Origin: Streptomyces sp. Tu6071
Lineage (GTDB): Bacteria > Actinomycetota > Actinomycetes > Streptomycetales > Streptomycetaceae
Length of the DNA: 64,000 bases
Assembly: GCF_000213055.1 (NCBI RefSeq)
Contig: NZ_CM001165.1
Span: 3,490,445-3,554,444 of the forward strand
Direction of reading: 5' to 3'
In this document: positions 17,658 to 26,129 of the stretch, one piece after another
Position numbering within the stretch: the stretch's first letter is position 1
Layout of the letters: every line of letters begins with the position of its first letter
The notes under the pieces: model-generated
The model's input: the letters and a program-made list of their open reading frames with translations, nothing else
Database searches by the model: none
What the model was told of the DNA's origin: nothing
Program-made: the position numbers and the translations under genes

Positions 17658-18623
17658 TCAGAACGTCGCCCGGATCTCCCCGACCGCCACCGCGCCGCCG
17701 GTCAGGGGCAGGTCGCCGATGCGGTCCACCACCGGGTCGTCCACGTCGAGCAGTTCCAGGGCGCGCGCGAGGACGGCGCGCAGGGCCCGGCCGCCGCCGT
17801 CGTCGATCTTGAAGGCGAGCGCGGAGCCGTCGGGGAGGGCGACCGCCTGCACGGCCTCCGCGCCCATCTTGGAGAGGACCCCGGGGACCGCCCGCATGAG
17901 CCAGGTGTCCGGGCGGCGCGTGCCCGCCACGTACTCCGGGTGCGCGCGCATCGCGGCGGCGACGCGGCCCTCCGCGCTGCCCGGTTCGGCGAGCACGAAG
18001 GAGCGGAAGGCGCGCGCGAGGCCCGTGAGGGTCAGCGCCATGAGCGGCGCGCCGCAGCCGTCGATGCCGAGCGCGGAGATCTCCTCGCCCGCCGCCTCCT
18101 CGACGCAGTCGCGCACGAGGAGCTGGAGCGGGTGCCCGGGGTCGAGGTAGGAGTCGGTCGGCCAGTCGGCGGCCTCGCAGGCGGCGAGCATCGCGGTGTG
18201 CTTGCCGGAGCAGTTCATGGTGACACGGGCCCTGACCTCGCCGGCCGCGAGGTACGCCTCCGCCTCCTCGGCGTCGAGCGGCAGGTCGGGCGGGCACTGG
18301 AGCTGGTCGGGGTCAAGCCCGTACTCGTCGAGCATCGTCCGTACGAGGGAACGGTGGAAGGGCTCTCCGGAGTGGCTGGCCGCCGCGAGGGCGAGCCGGG
18401 GGCCCTCCAGGTCGAGCCCGGCGCGCAGCACGGCCGCCGCCTGCATCGGCTTGTTCGCCGAGCGCGGGAAGACCGGCGCGGCCGGATCGCCCAGGGCGGT
18501 ACGGACCGAGCCGTCCGGGGCGAGCAGGACGAGGCTGCCGCGGTGCCTGCTCTCGGGGAAGCCGGACCGTACGACCTCGGCGAGTACGGGGGCGACGACG
18601 GAGTGCGAGGGGGTGGTGCTCAT
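17658..18623 (-). CDS. L-asparaginase, class 3 (ReAV-like)
   Basis: This 321-residue enzyme is not related to the classical amidohydrolases but to the Rhizobium etli thermolabile asparaginase family. The Ser-Lys pairs are visible: SANKPMQ (S55, K58) and ASHSGEPFH (S83), with MNCSGKHTAM (C138, K141) and GIDGCGAP (C190) supplying the metal site and the adjacent active-site lysine. It should hydrolyse L-asparagine to aspartate and ammonia in the cytoplasm; no signal peptide is seen. It lies 53 bp upstream of the Eis-like gene on the same strand. Confidence 0.88.
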   Translation of the reverse strand: MSTTPSHSVVAPVLAEVVRSGFPESRHRGSLVLLAPDGSVRTALGDPAAPVFPRSANKPMQAAAVLRAGLDLEGPRLALAAASHSGEPFHRSLVRTMLDEYGLDPDQLQCPPDLPLDAEEAEAYLAAGEVRARVTMNCSGKHTAMLAACEAADWPTDSYLDPGHPLQLLVRDCVEEAAGEEISALGIDGCGAPLMALTLTGLARAFRSFVLAEPGSAEGRVAAAMRAHPEYVAGTRRPDTWLMRAVPGVLSKMGAEAVQAVALPDGSALAFKIDDGGGRALRAVLARALELLDVDDPVVDRIGDLPLTGGAVAVGEIRATF

Positions 18624-18665
18624 GGGGGGTGGTACGGCCTTCCGGGCGGGCGGCCCGCCCCCTCG

Positions 18666-18703
18666 GTCCCCGGCCGCGCCCCGCGGGGGGCACGGCCGGG
18701 GAC
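18666..18703 (-). terminator. Hairpin downstream of rsiG
   Basis: GTCCCCGGCCG (18666-18676) pairs perfectly with CGGCCGGGGAC (18693-18703), 11 bp with a 16-nt loop. It lies 19 bp past the rsiG stop and before the asparaginase start, so it probably separates the two units. Confidence 0.65.
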
Positions 18704-18721
18704 GGCGGGATCACCGCCTCG

Positions 18722-19483
18722 TCACAGGAGCAGGTCGTCTACTTGCGCTTCTCCCTCACGGTACCTGCGGGCGATCTCCGCGCTGCACCCGTCGGCGGTG
18801 CGCTGGAGGGCGAGACGGCGGCGCGAGACGTCCGCCTCGTACGCGAGCAGGCGGGCCCGGCCGCGCGACAACTCCTCGTCGGTGCGGGCCGCGAGGTCCG
18901 AGAGCGCGACCTCCTGGAGCATCGTGCCCGCGAGCCGGTCGGCCTCCACGCCGTCCGGTGTCACGACGCCGAGGTGCCGGACCGAGGACCGGTGCCGGGG
19001 CGGGCCGTCCCGCAGGATGTCCGCGAGCCGCGCCACGACATCGGCGTCCCCGGGGCCCGCGACGGCGGGGGGCGCGGGGCGCGGGACGGGGGGCGCTTGC
19101 GGCGCGGGGGGCGCCGGTACGGCAGCGGGCGGCTGTTCGGCGGTCGGCGCCTGCCGTGCGGCGGACGCCTGCTGAGCGGCGGACGCCTGCTCGGCGGCGG
19201 GTGCCGGTGCGGCGGTGCGCCCGCGGATCTCGGCCGTGAGGATGTCGATGCGGCCGTGCAGTATCCGCCGTACGTAGCTGAGTTCGGCCTCCTCGCGGCC
19301 CGAGACCCGCCGCAGTTCGCGCAGTTCGGGCAGCGTGAGCCGCCCGAGGCGGGCCGCGGGCTCCTCGGGTTCGTCCTCACGCGGGCGCGGCGCGCGGGCC
19401 GTGGCCCAGACGTGGGCGGTGCCCTCGGTGCGCGTGGTCGGGGCCGCGAGGGCCCCGGGGTGTCTCATGGCTGAGCTGTTCAT
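18722..19483 (-). CDS. rsiG: RsiG, c-di-GMP-dependent anti-sigma factor for WhiG
   Basis: The 253-residue protein carries two copies of the c-di-GMP-binding signature E(X)3S(X)2R(X)3Q(X)3D of RsiG, one on each helix of an antiparallel coiled coil. Copy 1 is E65, S69, R72, H76, D80, with His in place of Gln. Copy 2 is E216, S220, R223, Q227, D231 and is exact. A Pro/Ala linker (about residues 90-145) joins the helices. With c-di-GMP bound, RsiG sequesters the sporulation sigma factor WhiG (known from S. venezuelae). Many databases call it aerial mycelium formation protein. The start could also be ATG 19468. Confidence 0.9.
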   Translation of the reverse strand: MNSSAMRHPGALAAPTTRTEGTAHVWATARAPRPREDEPEEPAARLGRLTLPELRELRRVSGREEAELSYVRRILHGRIDILTAEIRGRTAAPAPAAEQASAAQQASAARQAPTAEQPPAAVPAPPAPQAPPVPRPAPPAVAGPGDADVVARLADILRDGPPRHRSSVRHLGVVTPDGVEADRLAGTMLQEVALSDLAARTDEELSRGRARLLAYEADVSRRRLALQRTADGCSAEIARRYREGEAQVDDLLL

Positions 19484-19788
19484 GTGTTCCGTCCCCTCGA
19501 CAGCGCCTCGCGGCGCTGGTTGCATTCTGCTCCCGCGAGGCGGCCGTTGTGTCCAACTGGCCGCATTCGCGGGACGTTGAACCATTAGCGACCGCTTTAT
19601 GTGCGCACGTCCGGAGCGGGATCGAGGGGGAAGGACGCCCGGCGGGATGCAGCCATCCAGCGCAGCGCACGAGGGCGTACGAGGTGGAGCGGGGGCGGCA
19701 CAGGGGGGCGGCCGGGACCGGGGCGTGTGCGCCCCCGGGCGCCCCCCTTCACGTTCCCCGTGCGGGGCGGCACGGTTCAATGGGGCGC
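19484..19788. other. Divergent rsiG/dtd upstream region
   Basis: 305 bp with no gene. CGCCTCGCGG (19504-19513) and CCGCGAGGCG (19533-19542) form a perfect 10-bp inverted repeat with a 19-bp spacer, 20-60 bp upstream of the rsiG start; it could be a leader hairpin or an operator. No other clear site is seen. Confidence 0.5.
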
Positions 19789-20214
19789 ATGCGTGCAGTC
19801 GTGCAGAGGGTGGACGGGGCCGATGTCGTCGTCGCGGGCGAGGTCGTCGGGGAGATCAAGGGAGAGGGGCTGTGCGTCCTCGTCGGGGTGACGCACGAGG
19901 ACACCCCGGCGAAGGCGGCCCAGCTCGCGCGGAAGCTGTGGTCCCTGCGGATGCTGAACGACGAGAAGTCGTGCTCCGACACCGGCGCCCCGCTCCTCGT
20001 CGTCAGCCAGTTCACGCTGTACGGCGACGCGCGCAAGGGCCGCCGCCCCACGTGGAACGCGGCGGCTCCCGGCGAGGTCGCCGAGCCCCTCGTGGACGAG
20101 GTCGTACGGTGCCTGCGCGACCTCGGGGCGCACGTCGAGACGGGCCGCTTCGGCGCCTCGATGCGGGTCTCGCTGACGAACGACGGCCCCTTCACGGTCC
20201 TGCTGGAGATGTGA
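19789..20214 (+). CDS. dtd: D-aminoacyl-tRNA deacylase
   Basis: This 141-residue protein is DTD, which removes D-amino acids or glycine mischarged on tRNAs. It begins MRAVVQRV and has the conserved [17 protein letters not shown] motif and the cross-subunit Gly-Pro motif in [12 protein letters not shown], where most members have NxGPVT. ATG 19780, three codons earlier, is an alternative start; neither has a good Shine-Dalgarno. The gene ends 10 bp from the convergent ygfZ. Confidence 0.93.
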   Translation: MRAVVQRVDGADVVVAGEVVGEIKGEGLCVLVGVTHEDTPAKAAQLARKLWSLRMLNDEKSCSDTGAPLLVVSQFTLYGDARKGRRPTWNAAAPGEVAEPLVDEVVRCLRDLGAHVETGRFGASMRVSLTNDGPFTVLLEM

Positions 20215-20224
20215 GCCCGCAGGG

Positions 20225-21205
20225 CTACGGGGCGACCACGGCTTCCTGCGCCGCGGCCGTCTCCTCCGCCAGCAGCGGGGCGTCCACCGGCACGTTCCGC
20301 TTGATGAGGCCCAGGGCGATCGGGCCGAGTTCGTGGTGGCGGGCCGAGGTCGTCACGAAGCCGAGGACGCGGCTCTCGGGGCCGTCCGCCGCGAGACGCA
20401 GCGGCGCGCCGTGCGGCGGGAGGTGGACCTCGCTGCCGTCGAGGTGGAGGAAGACGAGGCGGCGCGGCGGCTTCCCCAGGTTGTGGACGCGCGCGACGGT
20501 CTCCTGGCCCCGGTAGCAGCCCTTGTCGAGGTGGACGGCGCTCGCGAGCCAGCCGACCTCGTGCGGGATGGTGCGGTGGTCGGTCTCGAAGCCGAGCCGG
20601 GGGCGCTGCGCCTCGACACGCAGCGCCTCCAGGGCGAGCAGCCCGATCGCGGGCCCGGCGGCCTCCGCGAAGGCGGCGAGGTCCGTACGGGGCAGGAAGA
20701 CGTCCCGGCCGTCCGGGGTCTCCCGTACGGCGGCGCCCTCGGGCGTCGGCGTGATCGACCCGGCGGGCAGGTGCACAACGGCGTACTCCGCCGTGCGGTC
20801 CACGACCTCGACGCGGTAGAAGAACTTCATGCTCTCCAGGTAGCCCGCGAGGGCCTCGCGCGTGCCGGGCTCGACGTGGAGCCACGTCGTGGTGCCGTCG
20901 TCCACGAGCGAGAGGTGGTGCTCGACGTGGCCGTTGGCGGAGAGGACGAGGGCCTCGGTGGCCTGCCCGGCGGGCAGCTCGCTGACGTGCTGCGTCAGGA
21001 GCAGGTGCAGCCAGGCGAGCCGCTCGGGCCCCTCGACGGTGAGCACGCCCCGGTGGGAGAGATCGACGAAGCCGCGCCCGTCCGCGAGGGCGCGTTGCTC
21101 GCGGAAGAGGTCGCCGTAGTGCGCGGCGACCCCGGCGTCCACGCCTTCGGCGGCGACGGCTCCGGGAAGGGTGAGGAGCGGGCTCTGCGACTCGGTCGTC
21201 TTCAT
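20225..21205 (-). CDS. ygfZ: YgfZ/GcvT-like folate-binding Fe-S cluster protein
   Basis: This 326-residue protein has the GcvT-like fold and the YgfZ signature DKGCYRGQETVAR (Cys-Tyr-x-Gly-Gln-Glu), near residue 230. YgfZ uses tetrahydrofolate to help repair or assemble certain Fe-S enzymes. The N-terminal segment DLSHRGVLTVEGPERLAWLHLLLTQ is typical. I start it at ATG 21205; upstream in-frame codons to 21310 run into nur. It follows nur by 34 bp on the same strand and is probably co-transcribed. Confidence 0.9.
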   Translation of the reverse strand: MKTTESQSPLLTLPGAVAAEGVDAGVAAHYGDLFREQRALADGRGFVDLSHRGVLTVEGPERLAWLHLLLTQHVSELPAGQATEALVLSANGHVEHHLSLVDDGTTTWLHVEPGTREALAGYLESMKFFYRVEVVDRTAEYAVVHLPAGSITPTPEGAAVRETPDGRDVFLPRTDLAAFAEAAGPAIGLLALEALRVEAQRPRLGFETDHRTIPHEVGWLASAVHLDKGCYRGQETVARVHNLGKPPRRLVFLHLDGSEVHLPPHGAPLRLAADGPESRVLGFVTTSARHHELGPIALGLIKRNVPVDAPLLAEETAAAQEAVVAP

Positions 21206-21239
21206 ATCCACGAAGGGTACGACCCCGGCACGGCCCGGG

Positions 21240-21743
21240 TTATTCCGGCAGGGAGCGGCTGTGCTCGGCGCGGTCACCGGATGCGTGCCCGGCGTGCTCG
21301 GTGTGCTCACCGGGGGTCCGCTCGCGGTCCTCGCGGCAGTTGCGGCAGCGGCCGAAGATCGCGAAGTGCTTGAGGTCGGTCTCGAAGCCGAACTCCTCGC
21401 GGAGCTTGCGCGCGAACGCGTCGGCGCTGGAGACCTCGGTCTCGATGACGTCGGCGCAGTCGCGGCACACGAGGTGCAGGTGGTCGTGCCGGTCGGCGAG
21501 GTGGTAGGTGGGCGCGCCGTGGCCGAGGTGCGCGTGGCTGACGAGCTTCAGCTCCTCCAGGAGCTCCAGCGTGCGGTAGACCGTCGAGATGTTGATGCCC
21601 GAGGCCGTCTTGCGCACCTCGCAGAGGATGTCGTCGGGCGTCGCGTGTTCGAGCGCGTCGACGGCCTCCAGGACGAGCTGGCGCTGCGGCGTCAGCCGGT
21701 AACCGCGCTGCCTGAGATCGCTCTTCCAGTCGGTGCTCACCAC
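21240..21743 (-). CDS. nur: Nur, nickel-responsive Fur-family regulator
   Basis: This 167-residue protein matches S. coelicolor Nur in its metal ligands. The M-site residues H33, H86, H88 and H90 and the nickel-site residues H70, H72 and H126 all fall at the same positions. Two CxxC pairs (C93/C96 and C133/C136) are also present. The winged helix is RGYRLTPQRQLVLEAV to INISTVYRTLELLEEL. Nur represses nickel uptake and the Fe superoxide dismutase gene when nickel is plentiful. The C-terminal tail is longer than usual and contains four extra His. TACACT (21750-21755) ends six nucleotides before the GTG, so the mRNA is likely leaderless. Confidence 0.92.
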   Translation of the reverse strand: MVSTDWKSDLRQRGYRLTPQRQLVLEAVDALEHATPDDILCEVRKTASGINISTVYRTLELLEELKLVSHAHLGHGAPTYHLADRHDHLHLVCRDCADVIETEVSSADAFARKLREEFGFETDLKHFAIFGRCRNCREDRERTPGEHTEHAGHASGDRAEHSRSLPE

Positions 21744-21840
21744 ACGACCAGTGTAGGCGCGGGCGCGCGAAGCGGGACCGGACCGCGAAAAGGCGGTCCC
21801 GGCCCCGTGCGACGGACCGCGGGCGGGAGTGCCGCGGGGC

Positions 21841-22413
21841 CTACTTGAAGAACGCGATGCCGTCGTCCGGCATGTCCGGCAGGTTGCGGGCCATCTCGGC
21901 GACCTGCTCGGGGCTCACGACCTTCTTGAGCTGCGCGGACATGTACGGGCGCAGGCTGACCTCGGGGGTCTGCTTCTCGCCGACCCACAGCAGGTCGCCG
22001 TTGACGTACCCGTACAGGCGCTTGCCGCCGCTGTACGGCTCGGCCGCCTCGACGCGGGCCACGGCGTCCGTGACGAGGTCGATCTGCGGCTTGCCCTCGG
22101 CGAGCTGCCCGTACCAGACCTCGACGACCCCGGTGTCACGCGTCATGACGGTCTCGACCTGGCGGTCCTTGCCGATCCGCCAGAAACCCGACTCGGACTC
22201 CAGCGGGCCCACCTTGTTGCCGTCCTTGTCGAGGACCCAGCTGTGCGAGGTGTACTCCAGGAAGTCCCTGCCGTCGTGGCTGAAGGAGAGCTCCTGCCCG
22301 AAATTGCACTTCTCGGCGCCGGGGAAGTCGAAGACGCCCGCGCCGGCCCAGTCGCCGAGGAGCCAGGCGAGGGGGACGAGGTCACGGTGGAGGTCGGAGG
22401 GGATCTCGATCAT
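21841..22413 (-). CDS. Nitrobindin-like FABP-family protein without heme His
   Basis: This 190-residue beta-barrel protein has the GDWAGAG motif (GxWxGxG) of nitrobindins near residue 20 and the barrel strands GQELSFSHDG, ESGFWRIGKD and VEVWYGQLAEG. In heme-binding nitrobindins a C-terminal His, in a segment like HLxAxL, ligates iron. Here the corresponding segment reads RPYMSAQLKKV and has no His, as I recall for other Streptomyces copies, so ferric heme binding is doubtful. It lies 97 bp upstream of nur on the same strand. Confidence 0.87.
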   Translation of the reverse strand: MIEIPSDLHRDLVPLAWLLGDWAGAGVFDFPGAEKCNFGQELSFSHDGRDFLEYTSHSWVLDKDGNKVGPLESESGFWRIGKDRQVETVMTRDTGVVEVWYGQLAEGKPQIDLVTDAVARVEAAEPYSGGKRLYGYVNGDLLWVGEKQTPEVSLRPYMSAQLKKVVSPEQVAEMARNLPDMPDDGIAFFK

Positions 22414-22510
22414 GGCGTGCGTGCTCAGCGATCTCTCGGTGTACGGCGGTGGCTCGGGGTGCCCTGCGCACCGGGCGGTGCGGCCCGTGCGCGGCGGTGG
22501 CGGGACGCGG

Positions 22511-22612
22511 TCAGCGCTGGCCCTGGTACAGCTTCTTCAGCGAGAGGCCGGCGAAGGCGAGGACGCCGACGCAGACGAGCACGAGGAGAGTCGTGTAGAT
22601 GGCCTCAAGCAT
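22511..22612 (-). CDS. 33-residue single-helix membrane protein
   Basis: This short gene encodes MLEAIYTTLLVLVCVGVL, then AFAGLSLKKLYQGQR. AAGGAG lies six nucleotides before the ATG, an excellent ribosome site. The protein is one transmembrane helix with a basic cytoplasmic end. Codon third positions are GC-biased like the neighbours. Function is unknown. It lies between the nitrobindin-like gene and the three-gene membrane operon, all on the same strand. Confidence 0.75.
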   Translation of the reverse strand: MLEAIYTTLLVLVCVGVLAFAGLSLKKLYQGQR

Positions 22613-22746
22613 GGAGTGCTCCTTGGGAGGGGCTGACCGCGTGCGCGCGGGGCCCGGTGGTCGGGCGGCACTCAGCTTAATCGGAGGCGCGGGCAGGGGT
22701 GGGGGCGAGGGCGGCCGGGTGGCGGTATCGGCCGCCCTCGCACGGC

Positions 22747-23762
22747 TCAGGCCAGGAGCTGGCCCTGGAGGATCATCATCTGGCGGAAGGGGACGGCGGG
22801 GGTGCGGCCGGGGTGGTCGGTGATCATCAGGGCGACCGTGTCCCCCATCCGCAGGTAACCGTGCCGGATCTGGCGGGCGCCGAAGGGGGCCTCCTCCGCA
22901 TACGCCATCCCCGAGCCCGCCTCGTATGCCGCCGGGAAGGGCTCCCAGCCGGGATCACGCGTACTGAGCGAGGACCCGCGCGGTTCGATGGCGGGGGCCT
23001 GCGCCCTCGCACCGAGGTCCTCGCCGAGGAAGGAGGCCGCGTATCCGGCTCCGGGGAAACGCAGCAGGTAGACCCGCGCGTGAGTGCCGTCGGGCATCGT
23101 CCAGCCGCGCGCCGTGACCTGGCGCAGCCCGGTCACGTCGAGGGCGTCGCGAAGCGTGGCGCGTTCGTCCTTCCCGTATTCCGTGAGGAAGCGGTCCACC
23201 GGGACGACGCCGCCGGGCAGCGCCTTGTCCGTCTTCGCGCCCGCAGGAGCGGGGAGCAGCAGGTCGCGAGGATCGGCGAAGTGGGTCCCCGCCGTGTTGG
23301 CGCGGTCTCCCGGCTTCGGCTCGTCGGTGCGCAGCGCGGGCAGCGACAGCTCGGAGTAGTCCCAGCGGCCGTCGCTCTTCGTCGAGAGCCCCGGCACGTC
23401 CGCGCGGTGGAGCGAAGTGACGTACGCGGCGGAGCCGCCGGCGAGGCCCGCGCACAGCACGACGGCGAGGCCCCAGCGCACGGCGGCGCGCGGCCCGCGA
23501 CGCTCGCGCAGCGGGATACGGGGGGGGTCGCGGGGGGCTCGACGGGAACGACCTGGGGCTCGGCGGCCTCGGTCGTCCGCTCGTCCCCGCGCTCGGCGGA
23601 GACGGCCGAAGGTTCGGCAGAGGGCTCAGCGGGCGCGGGCCCGGCGGACGCGGGCCCGGCGGACGCGGGCTCCGCGAGCGCGGGCACGGTGGTGGCGGGC
23701 CCGGTGGTGGCGGGCTCGGCCTTCGGCTCGGCCGGGACGGGCGAGTGGAGCTGGTCGGTCAT
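22747..23762 (-). pseudogene. Membrane protein, third in operon, frameshifted at a G8 tract
   Basis: ATG 23762 overlaps the previous stop as ATGA and opens an Ala/Pro/Glu-rich cytoplasmic tail (MTDQLHSPVPAEPKAEPATT and on). At 23520-23527 a run of eight G (C on the coding strand) ends the natural frame. One more base would fuse the tail in frame to RIPLRERRGPRAAVRWGLAV, a membrane helix, and an extracytoplasmic domain ending MMILQGQLLA at 22747. The restored protein would be about 338 residues with the same layout as its two upstream neighbours. The break may be a real mutation, slippage, or a homopolymer error. The extracytoplasmic part alone is 244 codons and intact. Confidence 0.7.
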
Positions 23763-24688
23763 ACGGCGGTCCCCGTGGACTTGAGGCGGTCGAGCTGGCG
23801 GGCGAAGAAGCGGGTGGCGGCGCTCTTGTCGAGCGGGGTGGAGCCCGTGACCTCCAGGGAGGCGACGAGATCGCCGTGCGTACCGAGGCAGGTCAACCCG
23901 CCGACGCCGCTCTTCACGCCCTTCCAGTTCTCCTTCTCGGGTACCACGAAGCACGCGGCGTCCTGAGCGTGTCCGGGCACCTTCGGTCCCTTGGTCTGTG
24001 CGCCCTTCAGGGCCTTCGTCGTCGCCGCCAGATTGGCGACCGCCGAGCTGCCCTCCTTGCTCTGCGAGAGCGTGACGAAGTAGACGGCGTCCTTCTCGGG
24101 CGTCACGTAGCTGCGCATCGCAAGCGCGCGCGGCGCCGCTTCGCGCAGCAGCTTCTCGAGACGCTTGCTCTCGGGGTCGTCCCCAACCGAGGAGAGGAGA
24201 TCGCCGATCTGGCGGGAGCCGAGTTCGACATCGTTCCCGTCCTTGCTCACGTACGGGCCGAGCGCGTAGCCGTCCGGCACCGGCAGCAGCTGGCGCCGCA
24301 ACTGCCCGTGGGTACTGCCCTTGCCGAAGTCGCTCTCCGGCCTCGCGGGGCCTTCCTCCTCGCGATCCCACAAATTCGTGACGACGGTGCGATCCGCGCC
24401 GTCGGCGCTCGACTTCGCGTAGGCGAGGGAACCGATGCCGGAACCGAGGAGGACGAGTACGGGAAGGGCGTAGGTGAGGGCGGTACGGAGACGGGGGCGG
24501 CGGGAGGCGGAGCCGACGGGTGGTGCGGGATCGGTGGGCCCGGCCGGGTCGGGCGCCGGTACGGGGGCGGGCTCCGGCGTGGCACTGTGCGCGACGTTCA
24601 CTTCCGCAGGCCCGGGAGCCGTTCCGGTGTCACCGTTGTCGGCGGCCTCGCCGGTCACGCCGATCTCGTTCTTCTCGTAGTCGTTCAC
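23759..24688 (-). CDS. Single-pass membrane protein, operon member 2
   Basis: GTG 24688 overlaps the stop of the upstream gene as GTGA, with GGGAG before it. The 309-residue protein has a Pro/Ala-rich cytoplasmic tail (residues 1-65), a membrane helix TALTYALPVLVLLGSGIGSL, and an extracytoplasmic domain with a Cys pair (QDAACFVVPEKE and GLTCLGTHG). No enzyme motif is seen. It shares layout with the genes on each side, which suggests an ancient triplication and a membrane complex. Function unknown. Confidence 0.82.
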   Translation of the reverse strand: MNDYEKNEIGVTGEAADNGDTGTAPGPAEVNVAHSATPEPAPVPAPDPAGPTDPAPPVGSASRRPRLRTALTYALPVLVLLGSGIGSLAYAKSSADGADRTVVTNLWDREEEGPARPESDFGKGSTHGQLRRQLLPVPDGYALGPYVSKDGNDVELGSRQIGDLLSSVGDDPESKRLEKLLREAAPRALAMRSYVTPEKDAVYFVTLSQSKEGSSAVANLAATTKALKGAQTKGPKVPGHAQDAACFVVPEKENWKGVKSGVGGLTCLGTHGDLVASLEVTGSTPLDKSAATRFFARQLDRLKSTGTAV

Positions 24689-25497
24689 AGCCGCTCCCAC
24701 TGCTTCTTCGCGAGCCCCATGAGCAGCTTTTCGTCGAGCGGCTTGTTGTCCCAGAACGTCAGGTCGATGAGGACGGAGCCCCGGGAACCGATCACCCTGC
24801 CGGACCAGGAGGGGGCGTACCCCGCCTCGGCGGGCTCCTTCCAGGTGAAGATCCGGACCCCGGGCGGCCCGTTCAGGGTCCTGACGTCCTGGTAGGTCTC
24901 GTCCATCGTGATGCCCCCGGCCCTGTCCGACGCGACGTTTCTCGCCTGCGCCCGGGAGCGGGGCGCGTAGTCCACCAGCCTTATCTGACCGCTGAGTTCG
25001 CCGGGCCCGCTCCAGTCGTCACCCGCGATGCGGGCGAACCCGCGGACGAGTTCCTCCTCAAGCACCTCGGCCGGGTACACGTAGTCGTAAACGTTCAGCG
25101 CCAGGTCGCCCGAGCGGTCGAAGCCTTCGCCGAACGTCTTGTGTCCTTCCTCGTCCTGCCGCCACCCCTTCGGCAGCGGCAGCAGGAGCCGGTCCAGGCC
25201 GCCGCGGTAGACGAGTTGGTGGTCCTGGTTCTCCTCCAGGGGCGGGTGGGAGCCCTTCGCGTCGGCCGGGAGCGCCTTCTTCGGGTAGCTCAGCCCGGAC
25301 TGGGCCAGCGGCGGGAGCGGCTTCGGGTGGCGGTCCGCCTGGACGTGGTACCCGTAGGCCGTACCGCCGCCGAGGCCGAGTACAGCGGCGGCGACGAGCA
25401 GCAGCGTGGTCGCTCCGCGTGGGCGGCGGCTGCCGGGAGCCGCGGGCGTGCCCGGCTCCCCCTCTTCGTCTCGCTGCCTGCGTCCGCGCAGGTTCAC
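24685..25497 (-). CDS. Single-pass membrane protein, operon member 1
   Basis: This 270-residue protein starts at GTG 25497 behind GGGGGGA; the longer in-frame form to 25581 lacks a ribosome site. It has a basic cytoplasmic tail (NLRGRRQRDEEGE), a helix TTLLLVAAAVLGLGGGTAYG, and an extracytoplasmic domain (GLDRLLLPLPKGWRQDEEGH, RIFTWKEPAEAGYAP, VLIDLTFWDNKPLDEKLLMG). No known catalytic motif. It heads the three-gene operon and is divergent from the DsrE gene. Confidence 0.82.
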   Translation of the reverse strand: MNLRGRRQRDEEGEPGTPAAPGSRRPRGATTLLLVAAAVLGLGGGTAYGYHVQADRHPKPLPPLAQSGLSYPKKALPADAKGSHPPLEENQDHQLVYRGGLDRLLLPLPKGWRQDEEGHKTFGEGFDRSGDLALNVYDYVYPAEVLEEELVRGFARIAGDDWSGPGELSGQIRLVDYAPRSRAQARNVASDRAGGITMDETYQDVRTLNGPPGVRIFTWKEPAEAGYAPSWSGRVIGSRGSVLIDLTFWDNKPLDEKLLMGLAKKQWERL

Positions 25498-25624
25498 GCG
25501 ATCCCCCCAAGGTGTCGGAAAAAGTGGGTTCTCGTCAGAAACAGTGGATGCACTGTGCGACTCCGCGCACAGAAGACCCACAGTTCCCCGGGGGAGTTGT
25601 ACACCGCACGGTTACGATTCGGCC

Positions 25625-25987
25625 ATGGCAAAAAAGCTGGTGATCAAGGTGACGGCGGGCGCGGACGCGCCCGAGCGCTGCTCGCAGGCGTTCACGGTCG
25701 CCTCGGTGGCGGCGGCGAGCGGGGTCGAGGTCTCGCTGTGGCTCACGGGCGAGTCGGCGTGGTTCGCGCTGCCGGGCCGCGCGGCGGAGTTCGCACTCCC
25801 GCACTCGGCACCGCTGCCCGACCTGATCGAGGCGATCCTGGCCGGCGGCACGATCACGCTGTGCACGCAGTGCGCGGCGCGCAGGGACATCGGGCAGAAG
25901 GACGTCCTGGAGGGCGTGCGGATCGCGGGGGCGCAGGTCTTCGTGAGCGAGATCATGAAGGACGGCGTCCAGGCGCTCGTGTACTGA
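25625..25987 (+). CDS. DsrE family sulfur-relay-like protein
   Basis: This 120-residue protein has the DsrE/TusD fold: MAKKLVIKVTAGADAPERC, then AAASGVEVSLWLTGES, and the Cys motif TLCTQCAARRDIG near residue 86. The Cys pair could carry a persulfide. The rhodanese gene 1.6 kb away makes a sulfur-transfer role plausible. TACGAT (25613-25618) ends six nucleotides before the ATG and there is no Shine-Dalgarno, so it is probably leaderless. Confidence 0.87.
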   Translation: MAKKLVIKVTAGADAPERCSQAFTVASVAAASGVEVSLWLTGESAWFALPGRAAEFALPHSAPLPDLIEAILAGGTITLCTQCAARRDIGQKDVLEGVRIAGAQVFVSEIMKDGVQALVY

Positions 25988-26020
25988 TCAGGCCCGGCGA
26001 GCACGGAGCGGGACGGGACC

Positions 26021-26122
26021 CACGCGCTGTGAGCCCGTCCCGCCGGGGCCCGGCGCCACGCGCGGTGAGCCCGTCCCGCCCCGGCCCAGTGCCACGCGCG
26101 GTGAGCCCGTCCCGGCCTGCCC
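26021..26122. repeat. 36-bp tandem repeat, 2.8 copies
   Basis: Units at 26021-26056 and 26057-26092 and a partial unit at 26093-26122 share CACGCGC-GTGAGCCCGTCCCG and a GCCCxGxGC end. They lie between the DsrE gene and the decayed M48 gene, where the last frame of the pseudogene reads through them. Confidence 0.7.
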
Positions 26123-26129
26123 TCGTCGG

